Below, piece after piece: positions 1-5,304 of a stretch of DNA of 7,269 nt (position 1 is the stretch's first letter; each line of letters starts with the position of its first letter). Below the pieces are notes generated by a model, which saw only the letters and a list, made by a program, of their open reading frames with translations, had not been told where the DNA came from and made no database searches. Source of the DNA: an uncultured Bacilli bacterium. Its GTDB lineage: Bacteria; Bacillota_I; Bacilli_A; RF39; UBA660. The stretch is taken from NCBI GenBank assembly GCA_910580135.1, contig CAJTXC010000069.1, positions 1 through 7,269 on the forward strand, in the 5' to 3' direction. A program made the position numbers and the translations under genes.

Positions 1-63
1 GAAAAAAAGTGCATATAACTATTTTCTAGTTACACACACTAAAAATTATACATCCTATTTTTG

Positions 64-97
64 TTTAAATTATGTATTATTAATGTTATAATTTAAA
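64..97 (+). promoter_or_regulatory. Extended -10 promoter inside an inverted repeat, upstream of the membrane protein gene
   Basis: A consensus TATAAT lies at 87-92, preceded by TG at 84-85, which makes an extended -10 element (TGTTATAAT). A -35 box is poor: TTTAAA at 64-69 has 17-bp spacing and TTGTTT at 61-66 has 20 bp. The -10 sits in the right arm of a perfect 10-bp inverted repeat, TTTAAATTAT at 64-73 and ATAATTTAAA at 88-97, with a 14-nt spacer. The promoter call is fairly firm. A regulatory role for the repeat is only a guess, because both arms are pure A/T. Confidence 0.6.
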
Positions 98-114
98 TAG
101 GAGATGATATACTT

Positions 115-960
115 ATGAAAAAGCTTTTGACCTTTATATTAACAATTATTATTTCAGTATTAATATGTATTTTATGTATCAGTTTTTCTATAAAAGAAGT
201 GGTTGTAAATACTTTATCTAAAGAGGTTGTAAAAAAAGAGATTTCTAGTTATGTAACTAATGCGGTTAAAGAAATTAACGAAACAATTGATTATGAAACG
301 CTTGATGAGATAGAAACAAACATTGGAAACAGTGAAGAAATAGATAAAATAACAGAAAAATACTTTAACAATATTGTTGATGCTGTAATTAATGATAAAG
401 ATATAACTTTACCAAATACAAAAGAAGAAATAATAAGTTTAATAAATCAAAACGAAAGAATTTTAGAAGAAAATAATATAGAATTAACAGATGATCAAAA
501 AGACAAAATCGCTGAAGTATTAACAACCGATGGTAGAATAGATAAAATATATAAAAATGTTTCAAATAAGATGATAAATAATATGTCAGAGCGTGAAGTT
601 AACATGGTAAAAACCTATGATAAATTTACTAGTTCATCATTTAGGTGGGGAATAATTGGTATAATAATTATTTTAACTGTTTTAATTGCTTTAGTTAAAA
701 AGACTTATTATAGATGGACGTTTAACTTAGCAGTTTCCTGTGCTATAGCAGGTGCTTTAATTGCTTTGTTACTACCATTTACAGTAGAAACAATAATGCT
801 TAATTTAACAGAAAAATTTATTGGTAGTACTGCTACAATAAACTTAAATGGAATCGTTAATTTAGGTTATATATGCTTTGCAATATGTGCGGTATTTATT
901 GTAATTTACATAGTAGGTAACAAGATAACTAATTACAGTGAAAGAAAACGTAATTATTAG
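115..960 (+). CDS. Predicted four-helix membrane protein with an extracytoplasmic domain, function unknown
   Basis: I do not recognise a family. The 281-aa protein has a basic start (MKK) and a hydrophobic helix at about residues 5-27 that could be a signal anchor. Residues about 28-175 form a charged, Glu/Lys/Asn-rich, mostly helical region. Three more hydrophobic helices follow at about 177-195, 202-224 and 247-267, then a basic tail (SERKRN) that by the positive-inside rule should be cytoplasmic. The predicted topology puts the 150-residue domain outside the cell. No enzyme motif, lipobox or Cys-pair pattern is evident. The ATG at 115 is preceded by AGGAGA at 99-104, a somewhat long 10-nt spacing. 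The gene has its own promoter and a hairpin at its stop codon, so it is probably monocistronic. A sensor, an envelope-stress protein or a membrane scaffold are all possible, and the sequence does not decide between them. Confidence 0.85.
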   Translation: MKKLLTFILTIIISVLICILCISFSIKEVVVNTLSKEVVKKEISSYVTNAVKEINETIDYETLDEIETNIGNSEEIDKITEKYFNNIVDAVINDKDITLPNTKEEIISLINQNERILEENNIELTDDQKDKIAEVLTTDGRIDKIYKNVSNKMINNMSEREVNMVKTYDKFTSSSFRWGIIGIIIILTVLIALVKKTYYRWTFNLAVSCAIAGALIALLLPFTVETIMLNLTEKFIGSTATINLNGIVNLGYICFAICAVFIVIYIVGNKITNYSERKRNY

Positions 961-992
961 AAAAATATTCTAAAATGAATATTTTTCTTATT
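959..992 (+). terminator. Intrinsic terminator after the membrane protein gene
   Basis: A 12-bp perfect stem (959-970 with 977-988; inner bases AATATTC/GAATATT) has a 6-nt loop TAAAAT and runs into a U-rich stretch (TTTTTCTTATT). The left arm begins inside the TAG stop codon at 958-960. The stem is GC-poor, so efficiency is uncertain. Confidence 0.6.
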
Positions 993-1009
993 CTAAAAAT
1001 GGAGGACAA

Positions 1010-1474
1010 ATGAAAATAAATGATATAAAGACACCTGAAGATATATTAAATTATTTTAATAAAAATATAATTTATGGTTGGATAGGTTCCGATGGTGAGA
1101 AGCATATTCAAAACATGAAAGATTTTCGAAAACTATATAGGATTTCATCATTAGAAGAAGTATTAGAAGCAGGTATTGGTACTTGTATTGAACAAGTATA
1201 CTTAATGAATTCATTAATGGAAAAAATAGGTGTTGAATCAAAAATGTTTTGTACTAGAATGTATGAAGGTGAAACTTTTAATGATTTAGAGGCGCCTGAA
1301 AGAATGCATTGCTTTTTATTATTTTATATAAATGGTAAGGTTTACCAATTAGAACATCCTGATTGTGAAAGAACAGGAATATATGAATATGATAATGAAG
1401 ATATTGCAATTCAAAAAATAAACCAATTCCAAATGGAGGATTTCAAAGAACTACTACTGAGTTCTTTGAAGTAG
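1010..1474 (+). CDS. Transglutaminase-like cysteine enzyme domain protein, C-terminus apparently frameshifted
   Basis: The 154-aa product starts at the ATG at 1010, behind a strong GGAGG at 1001-1005. It resembles small transglutaminase-like proteins of Firmicutes. The N-terminus has the TPEDIL..YFNKNI.YGWI pattern. GTCIEQ holds the likely nucleophile Cys59, MHCFLLFY holds His100, and the QLEHPD segment holds Glu115/His116/Asp118, one of which should be the third catalytic residue; RTGIYEY follows. No signal peptide or membrane helix is seen, so it should be cytosolic. Members of the superfamily act as transglutaminases, peptidases or amidases; the substrate here is unknown. The last residues from about 143 (EDFKELLLSSLK) do not look like the family end, whereas the -1 frame at 1399-1548 does. 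The intact product would be about 179 aa. No terminator separates it from the ABC exporter gene, suggesting a shared transcript. Confidence 0.75.
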   Translation: MKINDIKTPEDILNYFNKNIIYGWIGSDGEKHIQNMKDFRKLYRISSLEEVLEAGIGTCIEQVYLMNSLMEKIGVESKMFCTRMYEGETFNDLEAPERMHCFLLFYINGKVYQLEHPDCERTGIYEYDNEDIAIQKINQFQMEDFKELLLSSLK

Positions 1475-1548
1475 AACCAGGATTATCTTATAAAGAATTT
1501 AATTTATATGTTAATTCTTTGGATAAAATGAATTATACTATAAAATAA
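1399..1548 (+). pseudogene. Out-of-frame C-terminal continuation of the transglutaminase-like gene
   Basis: This stretch is open in the -1 frame relative to the gene at 1010: the nearest upstream stop in that frame is TGA at 1396-1398 and the frame ends at TAA 1546-1548. It has no start or ribosome binding site of its own. The later part reads TEFFEVEPGLSYKEF and then NLYVNSLDK, which resembles the closing part of this transglutaminase-like family (an acidic/aromatic strand, then PGLSYKEF..YV). The frame change must fall between 1399 and about 1450. A run of six A at 1413-1418 is the obvious indel or slippage point. There is no canonical -1 slippery heptamer, so a mutation or a sequence error is more likely than programmed frameshifting. 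Restoring the frame gives about 179 aa and leaves only 16 nt before the ABC gene. Confidence 0.65.
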
Positions 1549-1564
1549 TGAAAGCGGTGATAAT

Positions 1565-3313
1565 ATGACTGAAGAAAAAGAAAAGAAGAAAAGTTTAAGA
1601 GAATTTAAGAACATATATACCTTAGTTAAAAACGAAAAAGGAAAACTAATTTTTGCGTTTATTTGTATTTTGATAAGTTCACTTTTATCAATTTCTAATG
1701 GTTGGCTACATGGTGAAATAATTGAAGCGATAGTTGCATTAAATATAAAAATGGCTTTGTTCTTTTTAGGAGCTTACTTTATAATTAGCGTTTTCTTTAA
1801 TAATATTCTTGATAACATAGGAGTTAAAATAGCAAGTAAAGTAGAAGCTAACTTATCAAGAAAATTGAGTATAATGGTTTATAAAAAAACACTTAATTTA
1901 CCAGCTTATGCTTTTGAAGAAAAGTCTAGTGGAGAACTTATAAACAGAATAACTACTGATACTGAAACGCTATCTAATATGTTTAATAACATTATTCAAG
2001 TTTTAATAAATACTTTAGGATGTATATTTATATTAGTTTATATATTCTTCAACTCCTGGGTAGTTGGTGTCCAAATAATTATTTTTGTTTCCATTATCTT
2101 TGTAATCACAAAGATGTTTAATCCTAGGATTAAACAAATAAATAAAGAACTTAAGGCTAAAAAAGATGAGTTTACTGCACTTTCTACCGAATCAATTCGT
2201 GGTATAAGAGAAATAAAAACACTTGGAATAAAAGATTATTTATCAAGCGAAATAACTCAGCTTAGAAAATTAATATTTGATAAAGACGTAGAAGATATAA
2301 ACTTGCATAGAAATTATTCCATGATTATGTGGATAGTTAAGTTCACATTAGAATGCTTGGTATTTGCAACTTGTTTAATAGGTATATATTATGGAAAAAT
2401 AAGTATTGGTTTTTTCATGGCAATGACATGGTATATTTATAAGTTTACTTGGCTTATTGATAATTTAACTGGAATGAATAGAATGTACCAAAGGTTATTT
2501 GTATCGCTTAGAAGAATTAATGAGATAGTTGATAATTCTTTATATGAGGATGATAAATTTGGTAATATTAACGTAAGAAGGCCAGTTGGTAATATAACTT
2601 TTAAGAATGTTACTTTTGGTTATAAGAATGAAGATATAACGTTAAAGAATTTTTCCGTAACCTTTGAAACAGGAAAGAAAATAGCAGTAATAGGAAGATC
2701 TGGACAAGGAAAATCTACGTTATTTAATTTAATAACTAGAATATTTGATCCAGAAAAAGGTAATATTTATTTAGATGATACTGATATTAAAGATTTAACA
2801 GAAGAAAATTTAAGAAAACACATTTCTGTAATAAGACAAGAACCATTCTTGTTTAATAGAACAATAAAAGAGAATTTTAAGGTTATAAAACCAAATATTA
2901 CTTTAAAAGAAATAAAAAAATACTGTAAGATGGCTTACTTAGATGAGTACATTGAAACTCTTCCTAAAAAGTATGATACATTACTTGGGGAAGGAGGAGT
3001 TAATTTATCTGGAGGTCAAAAACAAAGACTATCAATTGCAAGAGCACTTGCTAAAGAAAGTAAGGTAATCTTGTTTGACGAGGCAACTTCTGCGCTTGAT
3101 AACCAGTCTCAAAGTTATATCAAAAAGGTTATTGATGACTTAGTAAAAGACCATACCGTAATAATTATTGCTCATAGATTATCCACAATCGTTGATTCAG
3201 ACATAATCTACGTTGTTGATAGGGGACGAATAGCTGATTTCGGAACGCATAAAGAGTTGCTTGAAACAAGTCGGGTGTATAAAACCTTATATGAAAATGA
3301 AGACAAAGAATAA
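1565..3313 (+). CDS. ABC exporter half-transporter (membrane domain fused to ATPase)
   Basis: This 582-aa protein has the full length and domain order of a homodimer- or heterodimer-forming ABC exporter subunit. A charged N-terminal tail is followed by six membrane helices at about 28-45, 64-82, 144-162, 165-183, 255-275 and 280-298. The nucleotide-binding domain starts at about 342: A-loop Tyr353, Walker A GRSGQGKST (377-385), Q-loop Gln425, signature LSGGQ (481-485), Walker B VILFDE with catalytic Glu506, D-loop SALD (509-512) and switch His537 in IIAHRLS. All catalytic motifs are intact, so it should hydrolyse ATP and could work as a homodimer. No N-terminal peptidase domain is present, so it is not a C39-type bacteriocin exporter. 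The substrate (lipid, drug or peptide) cannot be read from sequence. The ATG at 1565 follows AAAGCGGTGAT at 1551-1561, close to the anti-Shine-Dalgarno complement. It lies 16 nt after the restored upstream gene. Confidence 0.93.
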   Translation: MTEEKEKKKSLREFKNIYTLVKNEKGKLIFAFICILISSLLSISNGWLHGEIIEAIVALNIKMALFFLGAYFIISVFFNNILDNIGVKIASKVEANLSRKLSIMVYKKTLNLPAYAFEEKSSGELINRITTDTETLSNMFNNIIQVLINTLGCIFILVYIFFNSWVVGVQIIIFVSIIFVITKMFNPRIKQINKELKAKKDEFTALSTESIRGIREIKTLGIKDYLSSEITQLRKLIFDKDVEDINLHRNYSMIMWIVKFTLECLVFATCLIGIYYGKISIGFFMAMTWYIYKFTWLIDNLTGMNRMYQRLFVSLRRINEIVDNSLYEDDKFGNINVRRPVGNITFKNVTFGYKNEDITLKNFSVTFETGKKIAVIGRSGQGKSTLFNLITRIFDPEKGNIYLDDTDIKDLTEENLRKHISVIRQEPFLFNRTIKENFKVIKPNITLKEIKKYCKMAYLDEYIETLPKKYDTLLGEGGVNLSGGQKQRLSIARALAKESKVILFDEATSALDNQSQSYIKKVIDDLVKDHTVIIIAHRLSTIVDSDIIYVVDRGRIADFGTHKELLETSRVYKTLYENEDKE

Positions 3314-3329
3314 TAACTTTGTCTTTTTT
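3300..3329 (+). terminator. Intrinsic terminator after the ABC exporter gene
   Basis: The stem AAGACAAAG (3300-3308) pairs perfectly with CTTTGTCTT (3317-3325) around the 8-nt loop AATAATAA and runs into a T tract at 3324-3329. The left arm is the last coding sequence of the transporter and the TAA stop (3311-3313) lies in the loop. Confidence 0.8.
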
Positions 3330-3357
3330 GAATGAAATAAAAAATACTACGTAAAAT
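3328..3357 (+). promoter_or_regulatory. Possible promoter of the small heat shock gene
   Basis: TTGAAT at 3328-3333 and TAAAAT at 3352-3357 are 18 bp apart, which would give a leader of roughly 15 nt. There is no TG extension, unlike the four other promoters in the window. The -35 overlaps the T tract of the previous terminator. I see neither a CIRCE inverted repeat (TTAGCACTC/GAGTGCTAA) nor a CtsR heptamer repeat (GGTCAAA), so control by HrcA or CtsR is not supported. Confidence 0.4.
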
Positions 3358-3365
3358 AAAAATGA

Positions 3366-3370
3366 AAGGA
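3366..3370 (+). promoter_or_regulatory. Ribosome binding site that fixes the Hsp20 start at 3380
   Basis: AAGGA at 3366-3370 is 9 nt before the ATG at 3380. An earlier in-frame ATG at 3362 has no purine-rich site before it (only ACGTAAAATAAA) and would place this site inside the coding region. The start at 3380 also gives the usual family N-terminus (MDLIPRGFF). Confidence 0.75.
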
Positions 3371-3379
3371 ATGATTAAC

Positions 3380-3772
3380 ATGGATTTAATACCAAGAGGA
3401 TTTTTTACCAACGATTTATTCGATGATTTTTCTTTATCAAGAGAAAACAACATGAAGTGCGATATATATGAAAAAGACGGAAACTATCATATAGAAATGG
3501 ATATTCCAGGATTTAATAAGGAAGATATAAAGGTGGAAGCTAAAAATGATTATTTAACCATTACCGCTGAAAAAACTAGTGAAAATAATAATGATGACAG
3601 TGATAGAAACTATGTTCATAGAGAAAGAACTTATGGTAAATATCAAAGATCTTTTTATTTAAATGGTCTAGATAAAGAAAACATAGATGCAGAATTTAAT
3701 GGTGGTGTTTTAAAAATAATGGTTCCTAAAAAAGATGATAATGATAATAAAAAATATATTGAAATAAGATAA
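3380..3772 (+). CDS. hsp20: Small heat shock protein, Hsp20/alpha-crystallin family
   Basis: This is an ATP-independent holdase chaperone that binds unfolding proteins in the cytoplasm and hands them to DnaK/ClpB-type refolding machinery (family knowledge). The 130-aa product is a little shorter than the usual 140-150 aa. A short N-terminal arm, MDLIPRGFF with a LFDDF motif, resembles other bacterial members. The alpha-crystallin domain spans about residues 24-117, with DIPGFNKEDIKVE (41-53), the RERTYGKYQRSFYL strand (81-94) and the hallmark GGVLKI (108-113). The C-terminal IEI (127-129) is the IxI motif that docks into a neighbouring subunit to build oligomers. A short Asn/Asp-rich stretch at about 68-76 lies between strands. 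Its own terminator and probable promoter make it monocistronic. Confidence 0.95.
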   Translation: MDLIPRGFFTNDLFDDFSLSRENNMKCDIYEKDGNYHIEMDIPGFNKEDIKVEAKNDYLTITAEKTSENNNDDSDRNYVHRERTYGKYQRSFYLNGLDKENIDAEFNGGVLKIMVPKKDDNDNKKYIEIR

Positions 3773-3800
3773 AGTATTGGTTTTGTTACCAATATTTTTT
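3771..3800 (+). terminator. Intrinsic terminator after the small heat shock gene
   Basis: TATTGGT (3775-3781) pairs with ACCAATA (3788-3794) around a 6-nt loop. The stem extends outward to 3771/3798 through one G-U and A-U pairs, and a T run fills 3795-3800. The left arm overlaps the TAA stop at 3770-3772. Confidence 0.85.
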
Positions 3801-3805
3801 ATTTG

Positions 3806-3834
3806 TTGTCATATTCTTTGTTTTATGTTAAAAT
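3806..3834 (+). promoter_or_regulatory. Strong-looking promoter of the acyltransferase-like gene
   Basis: TTGTCA at 3806-3811 (one mismatch from TTGACA) lies 17 bp before TAAAAT at 3829-3834, with TG at 3826-3827 forming an extended -10. Transcription would start near 3841, giving a leader of about 44 nt. Confidence 0.75.
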
Positions 3835-3871
3835 ACATTTCATGTAGTATTTAGTAGTAAGAATATAAAAC

Positions 3872-3879
3872 AAGGGTGG
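3872..3879 (+). promoter_or_regulatory. Ribosome binding site that fixes the acyltransferase-like start at 3885
   Basis: AAGGGTGG at 3872-3879 is 5 nt before the ATG at 3885. An in-frame GTG at 3876 lies within this site and so cannot be the real start. Confidence 0.75.
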
Positions 3880-3884
3880 TTTTG

Positions 3885-5231
3885 ATGGCTAAAGAAGGAA
3901 AAATGTTGCGAAAACAAGAAAAATTAAAACAAGAACAAGAATCTTTAAAACAAAGAAGACAAGCTAGAATAGATAATGGTCTTCCAGCTGAAGAATTAGA
4001 AATCATAGAAAAAAATTTATATTTGCATAACGTATTATATTATTTGATGAAACTTTTTAATACGTTAAGTGGCTATAAGAAGGATTTTTATTATGAAAAT
4101 GATGAATGCATAGAACGTGAAAAAACTTTTATGAATGAAATAAAGCAGAAATTAGAAAAAAAATATAAGAAAACTTTTTATGCAAAAGCTTTTAAAAGCT
4201 TTTTAAATAACCAGTATAAAAAACATCCTGAGTATAAAGGTAGACCAATAATATTTGCATTTAATCATGTTAGAATGCAGGATATTGCGATAGAGATGGA
4301 CGCAATACCTATACACATGGTTTTATTATCAGGTGATTTTGAAAATGTTCATCCTGATATTTCTGGAAAATTATTAGAAAAAAACGGAATAGCTTACCTT
4401 GATATGGATAATCCGTATGATGTTCCGGAACTTAAGGAAGCTAAAGCTTATTTAGAAGAATTAAAGGAGTATATTGCAATTATTGATAGTGGTGTTTTAA
4501 CGAAAAATCATGGTTATATAACTAGTGATGAACTAAAAGAAGAGTATGAAAAAGAATTAAATAAGTATAATGAAAAAGTTAGTGAAATTATAAATGATAG
4601 AAAAAATATTAAAATTGTTATAAATGATATATTAAATAAACTGTATAATATGTTATGGTATTTTGAAGCTTCATGGGATTTTTCTGAAAACAAACCATAT
4701 TATGACGGTTACAATTATATGGTACAAGCATCTATAAATTTTAATGCACTTGTTATTCCGGGAGCGTTTGACCTTATTGATAAAAAATGTTTTTTAGGTA
4801 GAAGAAAAGCAAGTATTAGACTTGGTGAAATAATAGACTATAAGCAAAAATACGGTGATAGAATTTTATCCAAGGAAGAAAAATGCGAAGGATTAGACAT
4901 GATAAAGGGAGAGATAGGAAAAGCTTTATTTAATATATGGGAAGAAAACTCCTTTGTCAAAAGATATGATCTTGCTAAAAAGTATAGCACGAAATTTACG
5001 GCAGCAGATTATTTCATTCCAGACTATAAAAGACCTAGTCCCCTTAGAGCATATTGGGATGAGTATATAAAAAGAGCTTTAAAAGAATGGAAATTTACCG
5101 AGCAAGATATTGAAAAGAAACACTTTGTTGACAAAACAAAAGTGGAGCAAGAAGATGTTTTTAAACATCTAGATGATTTAAATTTAAATCAGAAAAATGC
5201 GTTTTTACTATCAAAAAGAAATCATCATTAG
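3885..5231 (+). CDS. Divergent lysophospholipid-acyltransferase-like (PlsC superfamily) protein
   Basis: This 448-aa protein probably transfers an acyl group to a glycerolipid or envelope glycan acceptor at the inner membrane face. Residues 1-30 are a very charged, Lys/Gln/Glu-rich helix without a signal peptide. The IIFAFNHVRMQD stretch supplies the superfamily HX4D catalytic motif (His128, Asp133). WYFEASWDFSENKP at about 258-271 matches the acceptor-binding EGT-type block (FPEATWN in relatives), with Glu261 in the key place. VIPGAF at 290-295 matches the final VIP block. A highly charged helical insert (about 185-245) separates the first two blocks more widely than in ordinary PlsC enzymes. 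The tail (VFKHLDDLNLNQKNAFLL) looks like the close of a family seen in gut Firmicutes. No clear membrane-spanning helix is visible, so association is likely peripheral. Substrate unknown. Own promoter and terminator; monocistronic. Confidence 0.75.
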   Translation: MAKEGKMLRKQEKLKQEQESLKQRRQARIDNGLPAEELEIIEKNLYLHNVLYYLMKLFNTLSGYKKDFYYENDECIEREKTFMNEIKQKLEKKYKKTFYAKAFKSFLNNQYKKHPEYKGRPIIFAFNHVRMQDIAIEMDAIPIHMVLLSGDFENVHPDISGKLLEKNGIAYLDMDNPYDVPELKEAKAYLEELKEYIAIIDSGVLTKNHGYITSDELKEEYEKELNKYNEKVSEIINDRKNIKIVINDILNKLYNMLWYFEASWDFSENKPYYDGYNYMVQASINFNALVIPGAFDLIDKKCFLGRRKASIRLGEIIDYKQKYGDRILSKEEKCEGLDMIKGEIGKALFNIWEENSFVKRYDLAKKYSTKFTAADYFIPDYKRPSPLRAYWDEYIKRALKEWKFTEQDIEKKHFVDKTKVEQEDVFKHLDDLNLNQKNAFLLSKRNHH

Positions 5232-5249
5232 TAAGTGGATGATTTTTTT
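5219..5249 (+). terminator. Intrinsic terminator after the acyltransferase-like gene
   Basis: AAATCATC (5219-5226) pairs with GATGATTT (5238-5245) around an 11-nt loop, inside a seven-T run (5243-5249). The outer stem can be extended by A-U and G-U pairs. The left arm is coding sequence (last Asn-His-His codons) and the TAG stop (5229-5231) is in the loop. Confidence 0.7.
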
Positions 5250-5251
5250 AA

Positions 5252-5280
5252 TTGATATGATTTTTAAGTTATGTTATACT
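5252..5280 (+). promoter_or_regulatory. Promoter of the sensor gene
   Basis: TTGATA at 5252-5257 and TATACT at 5275-5280 are separated by 17 bp, with TG at 5272-5273 giving an extended -10 (TGTTATACT). The start would lie near 5287, only about 18 nt before the ATG. The ribosome binding site AGGAGAG is at 5294-5300. Confidence 0.8.
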
Positions 5281-5304
5281 TTAGTTAGATAATAGGAGAG
5301 AATT

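Noticed and set aside
16..32. Small hairpin TAACTA/TAGTTA near the window start
   Set aside because: Six A/T-rich pairs with no T tract on the + strand. It might belong to an upstream gene's terminator but cannot be supported from this window.
966..998. 10-bp direct repeat TATTCTAAAA at 966-975 and 989-998
   Set aside because: The first copy is explained by the terminator stem and loop. A second copy in AT-rich DNA is weak evidence for an operator.
1056..1241. 61-aa open frame on the minus strand
   Set aside because: It lies wholly inside the transglutaminase-like gene, has no supporting ribosome binding site, and its translation looks like the complement of AT-rich coding sequence.
1399..1450. 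Programmed -1 ribosomal frameshifting in the transglutaminase-like gene
   Set aside because: The A run is in the wrong phase for a canonical X-XXY-YYZ heptamer and no clear downstream stimulatory structure was seen. An indel or slippage is simpler.
1511..1539. Weak promoter TTAATT-17-TATACT ahead of the ABC gene
   Set aside because: The -35 is poor, there is no TG extension, and it lies in the probable C-terminal coding part of the upstream gene; read-through from upstream is sufficient.
1565..3313. Bacteriocin-processing (C39 peptidase) ABC exporter
   Set aside because: The N-terminus goes directly from a short charged tail to the first membrane helix, leaving no room for a peptidase domain.
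3208..3453. 81-aa open frame on the minus strand
   Set aside because: It spans the end of the ABC gene, a terminator and the start of hsp20, so it is a shadow with no family resemblance.
4184..4203. Two tandem copies of the palindrome AAAAGCTTTT
   Set aside because: They are in frame inside coding sequence (Lys-Ala-Phe-Lys-Ser-Phe) and explained by A/T-biased Lys, Ala, Ser and Phe codons; no sign of a regulatory role.
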